From contig JAGTXK010000022.1 in assembly GCA_019096195.1 (NCBI GenBank), forward strand, positions 62,001 to 126,000: a DNA stretch of 64,000 nucleotides, read 5' to 3'. Shown here in pieces: positions 32,604-43,603 of the stretch. Under the pieces are notes generated by a model, which was not told where the DNA came from, did not search any database, and saw nothing but the letters and a program-made list of their open reading frames with translations. The stretch's first letter is position 1. Each line of letters opens with the position of its first letter. This DNA is from Boletus sp. NGJ. Lineage: Eukaryota > Basidiomycota > Agaricomycetes > Boletales > Boletaceae. The position numbers and the translations under genes are program-made.

Positions 32604-32967
32604 TTATATTTCGAAGCCAAGTCCACGCATGCACTCGACGTGTTTCTTGACCATTTCTGCACATTGACCCTCGTCAGCTCCATGCTGCAGAAAACAGGAA
32701 TCGCGAGCTGATTTGGTTTCTGGACAAGCGCAGCATCTGACGAGCGCAATCAACATAGAGCAGCCCAACTCATGCGGCTGGATACATACGGCTTGAGGCC
32801 CTTGGGGTTCAAAGGGTTCATCTTCGGGTTTGTCGGATCGTATTTCTCCGACGTTCTGGTCGGAGTGGATTCAGACGAAGGCCACCAAGAAGCAGTCTGT
32901 CACAGGATAGGCTCAATATTGACCAGCTTTGAGTGACACAAACTGAGCGACTTACACCTGAGAACAT
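32604..32967 (-). CDS. COX17: cytochrome c oxidase copper chaperone Cox17 (copy 3)
   Basis: Exons 32956-32967, 32790-32896 and 32604-32736 join in frame to 83 residues. Unlike copy 1, the second exon begins ACTGCTTCT with no ATG. A tiny upstream exon (ATG TTC TCA GGT) with donor GTAAGT supplies the start: MFSGTASWWPSSESTPTRTS. The rest matches copy 1: GLKPCCACPETKSARDSC and CAEMVKKHVEC, ending GLGFEI. All copper and CX9C cysteines are kept, so it looks functional. It is the inverted partner of copy 1 and uses the same intron positions (107- and 133-base exons are identical in length). Confidence 0.87.
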
Positions 32968-33469
32968 GATGAAAGGTGGGCAAGTTGTTGTTATGTAAGC
33001 CCCGAGTACCACAGTACGCTTACGAAATTTGTTGGCCTTTCCGAGTCGAAGTTGATCTTGGTCTGGTCAGTGATCACAAGGTCTCTCGTGCGCCAAGTGG
33101 CGGATTATTCTGGCTCTAGGCAAGTCTCAGCACAGGTATTGTCCCATCTGGTGATCGCTCATCTTTGCACATGGGGAAAAAGCGTCACGCGCACGGTGTA
33201 GGATAGGGAGAGGAACCATCATCATGAGAATGCGACGCGACGTCGGACCGTGGCCGTCGGTGTGGCAAACACCCCTGCTTTCTCCGAGTCTGTGCCGGAC
33301 CCAACGGCTACATCAGACCGACCGTCGCTCAGCTGATTGCTCCGTCCCAGAACGAGAACCAGGGTACCGACTTGCCCGCGTATGAGAAATTTCCGAAAAT
33401 GAACGACGCAGGTAAGAGTCCTCCGTTGCATTTTCGTGCTGGCGTGACCAAGCTCGGGCTCGAAAAACG

Positions 33470-33476
33470 TATAAAA
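33470..33476 (+). promoter_or_regulatory. TATA box of cerato-platanin A4
   Basis: TATAAAA 92 bases before the ATG at 33569, followed by TGGGCGAACGATAGG, nearly the same as upstream of A2 and A3. Confidence 0.7.
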
Positions 33477-33568
33477 TGGGCGAACGATAGGCTCTTCGTC
33501 CTCATCAGTTCGTCCACTCAGCTCTTCTGCTACCCGCATCCTCAGATCTCTTACTACTACTTACCATC

Positions 33569-33994
33569 ATGAAGTTCGCGTCTCTCGCCGCCGCTGCCTT
33601 CGCGTTCGCTCTCCCCGCCTTTGCACAGGTGTCAGAGAGTCTCTCGTACGACACCACGTACGATAATGCAGGCCTCTCCCTCAATTCCGTCGCCTGCTCC
33701 GACGGCACCAACGGCCTCATAACCAAAGGCTACACCACCCTCGGATCCCTCCCCACCTTCCCCAACGTCGGAGGCGTCTACACCGTGACCGGTTGGAACT
33801 CAGCCTATTGCGGGACGTGTTATCAGGTCACGTACGGTAGCACTTCAATCTACGCCTTGGCCGTCGACGTTTCTCTCGATGGGTTTAACCTGTCCGAGGA
33901 GGCGATGAACACGCTCACGGGCGGGTTGGCAGTCGAACTTGGTAGAGTCGAAGTCACGTCGACTGAGGTTGCCGCATCCTACTGTGGGCTTTGA
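33569..33994 (+). CDS. cerato-platanin, subfamily A (copy A4)
   Basis: Intact 141-residue secreted protein, single exon. The signal peptide is MKFASLAAAAFAFALPAFA; the mature part begins QVSESLSYDTTYDNAGLS. Conserved blocks: VACSDGTNGL, LPTFPNVGG, WNSAYCGTCYQVTYG, STSIYALAVDV, AASYCGL. It is the most diverged of the whole A copies and closest to A3. It lies in forward orientation right after the inverted COX17 copy 3, so the two are divergently transcribed. Confidence 0.95.
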   Translation: MKFASLAAAAFAFALPAFAQVSESLSYDTTYDNAGLSLNSVACSDGTNGLITKGYTTLGSLPTFPNVGGVYTVTGWNSAYCGTCYQVTYGSTSIYALAVDVSLDGFNLSEEAMNTLTGGLAVELGRVEVTSTEVAASYCGL

Positions 33995-34199
33995 TCGAAT
34001 GGACTTTAGCATAGGTACGAGTCCACCACGTTCGTTCTTTGATGCGTATGATGCTCATGGATCAAACAGAACAAGGAACTTTTTTTGCATGAACAAATTT
34101 GTATACTCACTAAAGGACGTTTGCTCTGTTGTTTTTCGCTAGGGTTCATCATTGGAAAGATGGACACTATTTGTTTGGTACATCTTGTAACTTAGCTAC

Positions 34200-34450
34200 G
34201 TCGCAGTGAGACAAAGGACGAGGCTGGAAGTAGTATTCACGCTACCTAGTTGAAACATACGTCTTACACCCACAAGCGCGTGAAACACGCACCGTAGTGA
34301 GCAGACGACAGCACCATCAAGGGCTCTTTCGACAACGCCCAGAGTCCCAGCATCACAGGAACCGCCGCCGCGCCAGCGATGACTCTTTGCATTCCCGACG
34401 ACAGTCTAGTACCTGCCCACGAGGCGGAAATGATGTTCACGCCCTCCACT
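34200..34450 (-). pseudogene. 3'-end fragment of the MCP1-like gene (second forward copy)
   Basis: Matches the C-terminal coding end and 3' flank of the full gene at 35293 (ACACCCACAAGCGCGTGA, CGACGACAGTCTAGTACC blocks). It is cut off near 34450, where it runs directly into inverted cerato-platanin upstream sequence. Confidence 0.78.
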
Positions 34451-34700
34451 GGCTGGCGCACGAACATACACGGAGAGCGCTTACCTTCCTTGCTCACCTC
34501 TCACACACGGGCAAGTCGGCACCCTGGTACTCGTACTGAGGCGGAAAGGTCAGCTGATCGAGGCGGTGAAGCAGGACTGTCGGGCAAATGTGGGGTCTAG
34601 CACAGAGAAAGCGGGGTGTTCGAGCGAGTCGTGGGCCATTGACGCAGCGAAGGCCACGGACGTCGTGTCAGGGCCATCACGTCGTCCGCCACCATTTTCA
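34451..34700 (-). repeat. inverted cerato-platanin A upstream block
   Basis: Matches the upstream region of A3 (about 29770-30040) in the same orientation, including GGCGGAAAGGTCAGCTGA and CCGTCCGCCACCATT blocks, but with no gene attached. It is joined to an MCP1 fragment on one side and an A fragment on the other. Confidence 0.7.
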
Positions 34701-34870
34701 TGAAGGTACCAGCGGTGCATCCCCACCTTCCCCAACCTCGGAGGCGTCTACACCGTGAACACTTAGGACTCGGCCAATTGCGGGTCGTGCTATCAGGTCA
34801 CGTACGGTAGCAACGACGATCCACATCTTGGCGGTCGAACCTGGTAAAGTCAACGTCACGTCGATATCCA
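34701..34870 (+). pseudogene. cerato-platanin subfamily A fragment
   Basis: Remnant of the middle and end of a subfamily A gene, broken and missing its front. Its 3' flank leads into the full MCP1-like gene, so this may be the ancestral A position. Confidence 0.75.
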
Positions 34871-35292
34871 AGTAAGTCTTCATTGTGAAAATTTGTTGCC
34901 TTCTTGTGATTGCCATGACCTCGGCCTTGTATATCCACAGCAACTTCATTGTGAGAAGCGGCATTCGCACTACCACTTGAGCCCGCAATTCCTACTCAAG
35001 TTGACGCATTGATCGACTCGACTTCAGAATAGGTCCGAGTTCACCACATTCGCTGTCTGACGCATATGATGCTCATGGGATTAAACAGGACAAGAAGCTT
35101 TTGCGTTTGCACGACGAATTTGGATACTTGCCAAAGGACATTTGTTTTATTGCTACTTTGGGAACGTTGTCGGGTTCATTGAAATAATGGACGCTATTTG
35201 TTTGGTATATCTTGTAACTACGTGGCAGAGTGAGACACCAAGTACGAGGCTGAAAGCAGTATATACGTTACCTAGTCGACACGTACGCCGTT

Positions 35293-36078
35293 TTACACCC
35301 GATACACCCACAGGCTCGTGAGACACGCGCTATAGCGCTCGACCGTAGACGACAGGGCCATCAAGGGCTCTCTCGACAACGTCCAGAGTCCCAGCATCAC
35401 AGGGACCGACACCGCGCCAGCGATAACTCTGCGCGTTCGCGACGACAGTCTAGTACCGACCCACGACGCGCGAATGATGTTGGCGCCTTCCACGGCATGC
35501 ACCAACACGCTCACCACGAGCCCCGAGTACAACACCCAACTGCGCCACGGGAACCGACTCAGACCCGTCTTTACGAACTCGTAGTCCAGCTCGGCCGGTC
35601 CGACGGCCGAGATGGACGCGGACGTATCGGTCGGGGCGAGGCGGTGTGTGAAGACGTGGATGGGGAGGAAGACGAGGGCGGTATAGCCCGCGAGACTCAA
35701 TGGGCTCGTGAGTCTACGAGGCTGTTTCGAGGGGGGCGCGAAGAGTCTCCGAGCGATACCTGACGCGACGTGTATCGCGAACGGCGTCAACAGGAGATAC
35801 TTTTCACCAAACGGAGTTTGGTAGTATTCCCTCCCCAAGAGCTGTTCGTCAAACGTCACGCACAGCGTACGACATATCGTTATTCAGTAAATCATGTGAG
35901 CGCTTTTTTGGATACGTACCAGGAGATTGGAAGACAGGTTGGAGCCGCCCACATTTGCAAGTATGGGCGCGGAGAGATGGATTAAGAGAAATGTGGAGAG
36001 GAAGGGCGCAGATGCATGCGCTAGCTTGACCAAGATCGAAGGAGTCGATGTTTTCGTAGGACGGTCGCCAGGATTCAT
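35293..36078 (-). CDS. MCP1: MCP1-like mitochondrial membrane protein (DUF1691 type)
   Basis: Exons 35920-36078 and 35293-35841 join in frame to 235 residues. Helices: LAHASAPFLSTFLLIHLSAP (exon 1), EKYLLLTPFAIHVASGIARR, PLSLAGYTALVFLPIHVFTH, WRSWVLYSGLVVSVLVHAVE and RVIAGAVSVPVMLGLWTLSR. The histidine-bearing helices spaced like a succinate dehydrogenase cytochrome b subunit, plus LLGREYYQTPFGEKYLL, are typical of fungal Mcp1. In yeast, Mcp1 is a mitochondrial outer-membrane adaptor that recruits the lipid-transfer protein Vps13 and can bypass ERMES. It closes the duplicated cluster, and only its 3' end was copied elsewhere. The assignment rests on fold pattern, not a search. Confidence 0.75.
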
Positions 36079-37989
36079 CGTGCGCACTCAGGTCAAGTCA
36101 CTGCCTGTTGGTGGAGTACTTACTTAGTACACCCCTGGGAATGCTGAGCCTCTAATATACACCGGCAGATCCCGGGCCGGGCACTGCGCAATTATCCCTC
36201 TTGAGATGGCGCAAAAACCCACAAGCACCATACTTCTTTACCACATTATGCCTATAAGATAGCTAGGCGCTGTTCAAACTGGGTACGTTTCCCAAGTGGG
36301 ACCGTCGACGGATCAGGTTAGTAACAACACAGCTGCAAATCCGAGCAGGGCCACGGCGTACGAACATGGTCTGAACCCAGGCCTATTCATTTTCGGTAGA
36401 GGTCCCATCGACTACGGATATGAGAGTACTTTGCTTACCCACATCTATGTCCACGGAGACCTGACCGTTCCCTTCCACCGGCCCCTCACTCGGTGCCATT
36501 CACGATCCCTCCTCTTGGACTTTTTTAGAATCCGTCCAGGCTGCGCATGCAGACTTTGCATTTAACAGCAGAGTATGAGAACAGCTTAACATAATGATCC
36601 AACGCGAGCGGACAGCCAAGCCAAATACGGCTGCCAAAGGTGGCATCTAGGCCCTACCCACTGGGCCCGGGTACCAGGAGAAGATATGCGTGAGTTGGAC
36701 GTTACATTCGTCTTGCTGCACCCCATACTGAACCGCCTTGCCCGTTTCTTGGTAAATAGGATCACCCATGCTCGTTCAAGTCTCTGGAAGTCTCATCACA
36801 AATGTCCATGCCTAGGCTCTGGCGGAGAGGTGGACGTAAGATAGGGATGTGATTGTTAACCCCAACCCCACCGAGAAGGTACAAGGAAAATGAAAATGTT
36901 GCGCTTCTCCTGCGCTCCCCGTGCTGTTCCCGTGGTATCAGCGACACTCGTCACCCATAGGAAGCACTCGGATGAGTAGGTGCATTATTTTCATCCATAT
37001 TTCAAATATTCATCGGCCCATCTGTATCAAGGGTCTAGATAGCCTCTCGTTATTGCAATGGATTGCAATGAGTACCACTGTCGATCAACGTACTCAATTA
37101 GACTTGGAGTATACTGCGCAGTAGCGGAGCATCAATGGACTATAACAACCACTACGCCAGAGCTTGATTGCATCACAACCTCTTCGCGAAATAATTCGTT
37201 GCTGACTGTCTGATAGTACAGACGGTCCGACTCGTCACATCGCGAGTTATCTATTGACTGTCCTTATTGTAGGAGTTGTCGTTCGTGCCGATCGATGGTG
37301 TTGATATCCCTCCCCCATCTGTTATGAAAGCCGACTATCAACGGCAATATGCTGAAACAGACGAAGATGATGGGCGCGGCGCCGGTAGCGCAGCAATGTA
37401 TATTGCCGCAACTCCCTTCCCCTGCCAGTGGGCTACACATTTATGCTAAGTTACCTCACTCACAAAAATAAAGTGTCATCCATCTGATAACATTTGATAA
37501 ATGCCACTGTGCTCCAAGTGTTCCACCAGAGGAAATCTCAGCTCGTGCCAACTATCGATACGAGAGTGGCCACCCATGTTGACGGTTTCAATCTCTCCTG
37601 TTCGCCGCGTTCACCCCGTGAAGCCGACCCTTTGACAGCCATTTCCCACAACAGATATAACTTGAAGGGAGGAAGTTACTGGTACGTCCTTGATATATTT
37701 GACATATTGTGTCCACCAGAATGACGACCCTTTGACGAGAGTTCAACCGACGGAAGGGATGTTTCTCTTTTGTCTGCGAAACCATACCCCGTCATCACCA
37801 AACACCACATACCGCATAACTCCACTCTGGGACGCGCCTCCCAAGGCATCATCCCTCCCCTGGAAAGGAGTACTTTTCCGTACCACGAAGCGGATGGTAA
37901 GCTATTTCTCTCCTTGATAGCATCCATGCTAGTGCTTGACGCTTCATCGGTAAAAGGGACCATCTTTATCTAATTAGGAAATGCACAGC
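36079..37989. other. gene-poor region
   Basis: About 1.9 kb with no gene I can support. Scattered short open frames on both strands lack domains and splice context. Confidence 0.45.
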
Positions 37990-38520
37990 ACTCACCAGAA
38001 TGGCGCTACAATCACAGTACAGCAGACAAACTTGTATTTGGCTCTGTTGCCGTGGCCTGCCTTTCGCAGGCACTAAAGGAGAGAAACCTTCAAAGAGCTG
38101 CTTTACCGAGTCATTGTGCTCCTTTGCCAAGACGCCCTTGGCACTCTTGATACCACAAGCCGGGTATGTCCAACGAGACCCAACCCAGGGATCTAGCACG
38201 AGAAGCGAGCCTGCGGTGCCACGATCAGTTGGGGGACAATAACAGGCAGTATTCCTGCTCGGCTTTTCTCGTCTGCCTCTATCGTTTGGTTGCTTGTGGA
38301 AGTTGTCACGCACCTCTTGGATAACTTGACTGGCGAGGTTGGCATGGAACGTACCATGGATTGCGTTGTATGAGTAGACTGTGATGTTTCTGGAGACGGT
38401 CTGGTACGTTAGGCGGGACGGCGCGAGGTCTGCTTGGACGGGATAGTGCTTCCCTGCGCAACAGCCATCTCTGGTGAGAACTGTCTTTTCAAGCTCCCTG
38501 CTGAAGTGGATGCAGATTCG
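37990..38520 (-). pseudogene. degenerate partial copy of the 59834-60850 gene
   Basis: Read on the minus strand, it matches the start of exon 2 of the gene at 59834 almost base for base (GGGAGCTTGAAAAGACAG, CGCAGGGAAGCACTATCCCG), then later blocks (GTATCAAGAGTGCCAAGGGC, GCTCTTTGAAGGTTTCT). The middle, about 240 bases, and several smaller pieces are missing. The frame is disrupted; one example is CCTAACG where the gene has CCAAACG. An ATTAG acceptor-like sequence still precedes the exon start, so it was copied as DNA and not from spliced RNA. Confidence 0.85.
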
Positions 38521-40509
38521 GACCCGGCTAATAATCAGTTCCAGTTCTAGTAACGCCAATTGGAGAGAAGCAATCTTCCCATACCGCAACTTTGAGAAAA
38601 AAAAAACCACTCGGCAGACATATATCATGATTTATGGTGGGTGCATTGAGATTTGACGAGCTCCGAGGGATATATATACTCACGAGCGATTTTAGGAGCC
38701 CGACTTGCTGCGTCTGACGGTGCCTTTTCGTTGTTCCACTGGTTGAGGGTACGTTGTTCTCGACGAGCACGAAGAGAACCCCATGACTCCACCCAAGTGA
38801 GCATTGAGCGGAACCGAAGCGTCTTTCTGCCATCATCCGATAGGCTGAGCTGCCGCAATTATCGGCCGTCTGGTCTCCAGGTGGAACACCAGTAAGATAC
38901 ATCAAACCCAAACATTTCGTGAGAATCCAAAAACGACTCGGATCACTTACCGACAAAGTAAGCACGGCACGCATCTCCGGAAATACTTTGTTTCATGCTG
39001 ATCCGTCTTGTTCCACGTGTGTTCTCGATCGATCGCACCTGCTCGATCTTCATTCTGTTCTTGTACATCCTGCCAAGGTTTATCATCATTCTAGCCACTG
39101 GCAGGCATCAGGCTCGACAAAAGTGCAGAGTCGTGCTCACCTCTCGGACAACGAGTCTTGAGCATTCGCGTTTTGTGCGGGAAATTTAAATTTCCGCAGC
39201 AGTGGTGGTTCCTGCGCGCCAACAACTTTGAGCAGCCCTTAAATTAACCCCCGTTCCTGCGTTCCGTGAGCTGCTGTCCTCCCTCGCGCCAAAAGCTATG
39301 GTCTTGTTCAAGCTTACCAATTCACTCTCTCCAGCAATGACTGTCTATCTACGAAAACATACAACATCGTTTGTTTGGCGAGAAGGTCCTTGCCAGCGGA
39401 TCGGTATGACCGTGACGCTCCCTCCCGCTGCAGGACTCAATTGACCAAGGTAGGTAAGCTCGAGCCAACTAGGTCAGATACAGTAACAAAACTGGCAACC
39501 AACGAGTTCGCAAGGCATTCACGACTGGGATCGAGTTGGCGAACTGCACGTCTTGCATCCGAGTCATTTCTCAAACGACTTGCAAACGGATCGAAATGCA
39601 AGTGTCAGCTTTACGCAAACGCTACTGCCAGGTTAGTCCGAACAAGCTGATGCTGGCAGATTCACGACCTGCCGTGTGAGGGCGCTGATCGGCGAGACAG
39701 ATGAATCGATGATTGATGACTGCGGGCTGATATGATTCGGATTCGGACAGATTTCAAACGCAATGGACCCGGCCAAACGCCTCCTCGTCATGTCATATCA
39801 CAGCTTTCCAGTGACCTTTGTGGTGCCGCATCACTCAGATCTCATTTGTCCTGGCCGGCCGGTCAGCATACTTTTTGGATACCGAATACTAGTATAGTAC
39901 CCGTCCCTCGGGTCACACTCATAGGTTATCCGAATGGCATGCAAGACCTGAATCCGCAGCGCTTCGTTGGACCTTCACGGTGTACGTGCCAGTTAAACAG
40001 CGATCCGTTCATGCTGATATTGGACACGCGCACATGGAGCAAGGACCGTCCCCATGCTCAAACAACGACGATCACAACGTCGAAACTTTGGCATACGACA
40101 CTCCCTTTCGATCTGGGAGAGTATACACACGCACAAAAAAAAAAACCATCACGCATCACGATCGAGTGCATAGTCATATGACATTTTCAGCAAAAAGAAA
40201 GGAGAGAGAGTGATAAAGAGAGGACGTTTCGATTAAGGAGGAGATGACACTCGCGCGGGGGACATGATAGATAAAAACGTCAGCATTACAGTAGATACAG
40301 GAAAAAAGAAAATCTCCCGCGCTCGACTCCCATCCGAAAGAGTGGACGACATGTAAAAAAGTTATAAGACAGAAACGAACGACCAGAGTTACACCAAACA
40401 TATGGGGGTATAACGTGACAAGAAAAAGGCAAGGAGCGTGAGGGCAAAAGCGGAGCAGTTTGAAAATTTCAATCGTTCATGTCCGTCATCCAAAAGAATT
40501 TGACACAAT
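38521..40509. other. mostly unassigned; possible small minus-strand gene near 38.6-39.0 kb
   Basis: On the minus strand, ATG at about 39001 gives MKQSISGDACRAYFV and ends at a perfect donor (GTAAGT near 38950). A downstream open stretch reads MLTWVESWGSLRARREQRTL. I could not fix the joining acceptor and recognise no family. The rest (39.0-40.5 kb) shows nothing, except A-rich and GA-rich tracts close to the next gene's 3' end. Confidence 0.3.
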
Positions 40510-42162
40510 CTACTCGTTGGCGACCTGAAAAAGAGAGAGAGAGAGAGATGAGCACAGGTCCAGCGATACGGCGTCGAGACGTACCCTTAAAACGCGGTTT
40601 CCATGGCTATAGTCGGAGTCGTCTTGGTAGCTCATGCGCTGCTCATCAGCATGCGGCGCAGTCGGCGGACTCAGCTCGGGATGATCCTCATTGGAATTAG
40701 ATTGATGAGTGGGCAGTGGGGGTAAAGCCGAGGATTCTCCATACGGGTTCGGAAGAGGCTTCGACACGGGGGAGATGGGCGGGTATCCAGCAAACGGATC
40801 CGCAGAATGGGAATCATTGCGCTGGGGGTAATACGACTCGACGGGGTATCCAGATTGCAGCGGCGTCGAGTGTTGGCCGCTGCTCACAGATCCATATTTC
40901 GAGCGTGCACTAAGATGGGTGTTCTGAGTAGTTTCCGAGTGTTTGCGGGTGACAAAGGCACCATTATTGGTGTTGTTACTCGCATGGGCAGCTGCGAGAC
41001 CGGCAGCTTCGAGGATGTCTTGGTTCATTCCGCGTTGACTTCGGAGTGTACCATTGCTGCCTTGAAGTTCTTGTGGTTGAGTGCCAGGGCCAGCAAAGGC
41101 ATGGTACGGGGCACGCTTGCTTGGCTCGCGGGCGAGAGTACCAGCACCCACACCCGCAATGCCCGGCGTACCAGGCTCGCTGTCTTTCCTACTCCTCGAC
41201 CGACCGACAGCCGCCGCCGCCGCAAGGGAAGCAGCACCAGCAGCATACGGATCATACTGCGACATCTCGCTCATGCCGTACGACTCGCTCTGGGGATGGA
41301 GAGGAGGCAGTTGGTACGTTCCATGGCTATTGTCCGAATAGCCGTAGCCACCACTGCCCCCGCCATTACCGCCCGCGTTCGCATACGAGTAGTCATCAAA
41401 AGGCGAGCGGGAGGAGGCAGCAGCCTCTGCGGCTGCTTCAGCGACGTCCCTGTCGAATTTCTGGGCACGTCGCCGCCGGACAGTGTTGATAACGAGTGCG
41501 ACGACGATCGCAACGACGATCAAGCCAACAACGCTGAAAACACCAGCAACGGCAGCCGTGTTGGAAAAGAACCTAGGGGTACAAGACCGAGATGAGCCCA
41601 AATCTCCACACAGAGGGGGGAAAAAAACAAAGAAAAGATCCGTGCCGCGCCATAAACGTATGTAACAAACTCACGAGTTGGAGGACGACGAATTATTTTG
41701 TGCGGTGGGGGTGCTGGTCACGGTGGGCGTAATGACCGTGGTGATCGTCTGGACTGTACCTCCGGATGAAGTGACGATCTGGGTGGGAGTCGGGGTTGAA
41801 GAGGTAGTCGCGGAGGATGACGACGATGTAGAGGTCGCCGCGGAACTCGAGGACGACGGGGTGGACGTGGGGGACGTTGACGACGAAGGTGCCGCAGAAG
41901 CATTAGTGGGCGTAGTCGCGGGTGGAGTGGTGCTGGTGGTGGCGGGAGTCGCCGGGGTTGACGAACTCGCCGATGTAGAGGACCTGGCAGCCACGAGGAC
42001 TTGAATATTAAAAAAAAAAAAGAAGAAAAAAGGGTTTTAAACCATAAACTCAAACTTACGCAGAAGACGTGAGGGGGCTGACGACTGTGATGTAGGTGAG
42101 GTGAGTGAACTGAGAATGGGGAAAATGCGATACACACGGGAGCTAGGTGTGCTGGTTGCCAT
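40510..42162 (-). CDS. Ser/Thr-rich single-pass membrane protein
   Basis: Start ATG at 42160-42162. A short first exon is followed by a mucin-like region of almost pure Ser, Thr, Pro and Ala (about 41690-41990), expected to be heavily O-mannosylated. A transmembrane helix follows (VAGVFSVVGLIVVAIVVALV, about 41490-41560), then a basic stop-transfer (RRRRAQ). The cytosolic tail is long and disordered, rich in Gly, Ser, Tyr and Pro. A final short intron near the 3' end gives the ending NRVLRVANE and a stop at 40510-40512. The layout is that of fungal wall-stress sensors of the Mid2/Wsc type without a recognisable WSC domain. A clear N-terminal signal peptide is lacking in the chosen start, so an upstream exon may be missing. 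Confidence 0.72.
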
Positions 42163-42427
42163 GCTGATCTTACTCTTGGCAATGCCAGCTTTGAGCTAGT
42201 CGATACGGTAGGTGAGCTCAGCAAAGGGGAGGAGGAAGGGATGTGGACTCGCCTTGGTAGGCAGTGAAAACGGAGAGCTCAAAGTCGACGTGCTGGCACT
42301 CGCATGAGAATTTTCAATGCAGTCGACTTGATTAGCGGTTTGAGGATTCGGTTTACGTAATCGGGGCACTGGGCCTCGAGCCCAGAATTGCACCCCTCAT
42401 GTACTTAGAAAAGACATGCACAACGCG

Positions 42428-43603
42428 TCAATCTCGCCTCGATTTTTTGGGCCACAACCGCACCTCCCCGTCGTCGTGTGCTTCATCGTCAGAATCGCCC
42501 GCGCCGCCCTCCAGCCGCGGTTTCAAACCCTTCATCTTGCGCGTCTGCAGCTTGCCGAGATCCTGCCTCGCAATATGCACTCGCCCTCTCACATCGCCCA
42601 TCTCGTCCACCTCCACGTTCTTCTTCCGCTTCCCCAACCCCTTCTCTGCATCCTCTTTCTTCAGCTTGGGCCGTCTCATAGCCGCCTTCCACATCTCGGG
42701 ATCTGCCTCTTTCCATCGCCGTAATGAAAGATCAAGACAAGGCCCCATTTCCGTCAGCTCCGCATGCGGTACGCGTGTTCCTGACGGCGTGAGTTTGACA
42801 GTGTACATCCGCACGTGTACCTTTGGTAGAGAGTTTGGATCATCCAGTCGTGATTGCGGCGGTGATGGTCCCACCGTAACACTGATCACGTGTTCCAGTC
42901 CAGGAAGGCATACCGACTCGACCACTTTGGCGTTGAAGAAATCCATGAGGAGCGATTTGAGTTGCACGTATCGGGGATGCGTATCAAATAATTCAGAGGC
43001 GAAATGCATCATGGGCTCATGTCCCGGCCTCGATTTAGGTGTCTATCCAGTGTGATCAACAAGATGGTGATGGTGATGGCATGCCCCTTTGCACAGCAGA
43101 CCCACCTTGAACGCAGCCATGCTCACGAACGTGTCCACGCCGAGCTCACACATGTCCAACAATTTCGCATCAAACGTCCGGGCAACGACAAGCCCATTCG
43201 GACGTTTCTTGGTCGACTGCCCGACCAAAAACATGGACGCATCGTTTTTCTGCGCCCAAAATTCGAGCGACGACGTATCCTCGAACGGACGTACCGCGTT
43301 CTTTCTCGAAAACGAGATCGCGTGGGGTTTCTTGAGTGCCATCTACGCATGTGTGAGCACCTCCACGTCCCACGGCCAGAAAAAAAAGAAAAAGAAAGGG
43401 CGTACCAATTCTTTCATGGCATGTTGAACGACCTCGCCCGTGTGCGTACCACGCACGAATATCGCCATCCGTGCATCCTCGACTTCTTTCGCCTCTCGCG
43501 CTTCCAACGCCCTCTTGGACCGCGCATTCCGCGGTTTTCTACGCAAATCGTTGTCGACGCCAGAACTAAGAAACCAAGCAAAAACTCACATCGTGCGCAA
43601 CAT
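42428..43603 (-). CDS. RPF2: ribosome biogenesis protein Rpf2 (Brix domain)
   Basis: Exons 43590-43603, 43406-43538, 43106-43342 and 42428-43042 join in frame to 332 residues. The start reads MLRTIKPRNARSKRALEARE. The Brix domain shows MAIFVRGTHTGEVVQHAMKE, ALKKPHAISFSRKNAVRPFE, NDASMFLVGQSTKKRPNGLV and DTHPRYVQLKSLLMDFFNAK. The C-terminus is basic and ends LWPKKSRRD. With Rrs1, Rpf2 loads the 5S RNP (5S rRNA, uL18, uL5) onto the pre-60S particle in the nucleolus. Size matches fungal Rpf2. The first exon is only 14 bases, as often seen for this gene. Confidence 0.95.

Larger units (their letters stand above)
21330..36078. repeat. complex tandem and inverted duplication cluster
   Basis: One ancestral order, COX17 then cerato-platanin subfamily B then subfamily A then the 3' end of MCP1, recurs several times. 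The left arm reads it forward (21.4-24.7 kb), followed by a second forward partial unit (24.9-26.5 kb). The right arm reads it backward (33.0 down to 28.7 kb), with an extra inverted A copy at 26.9-27.3 kb. A further forward A plus MCP1-end unit follows (33.6-34.45 kb), then an A fragment before the full MCP1. Flanks, promoters and 3' regions are shared as well as coding sequence, so these are DNA-level segmental duplications. Breakpoints are approximate. Confidence 0.85.

Noticed and set aside
36079-37989. Possible continuation of the cerato-platanin cluster beyond MCP1
   Set aside because: No cerato-platanin, COX17 or MCP1 similarity seen by eye after 36078.
40807-41595. 262-codon plus-strand ORF
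   Set aside because: Antisense shadow of the cytosolic tail of the membrane protein at 40510-42162, with no domain.
41678-42004. Acidic plus-strand ORF of 108 codons opposite the Ser/Thr-rich membrane protein
   Set aside because: It is the mirror of a Ser/Thr/Pro/Ala-coding repeat; valine-, aspartate- and glutamate-rich antisense frames arise automatically there.
42325-42395. Possible second tRNA on the minus strand near the CTGGG-CTCGAGG-CCCAG hairpin
   Set aside because: The T-loop lacks the TTC start, and no acceptor stem or D-arm pairs around it.
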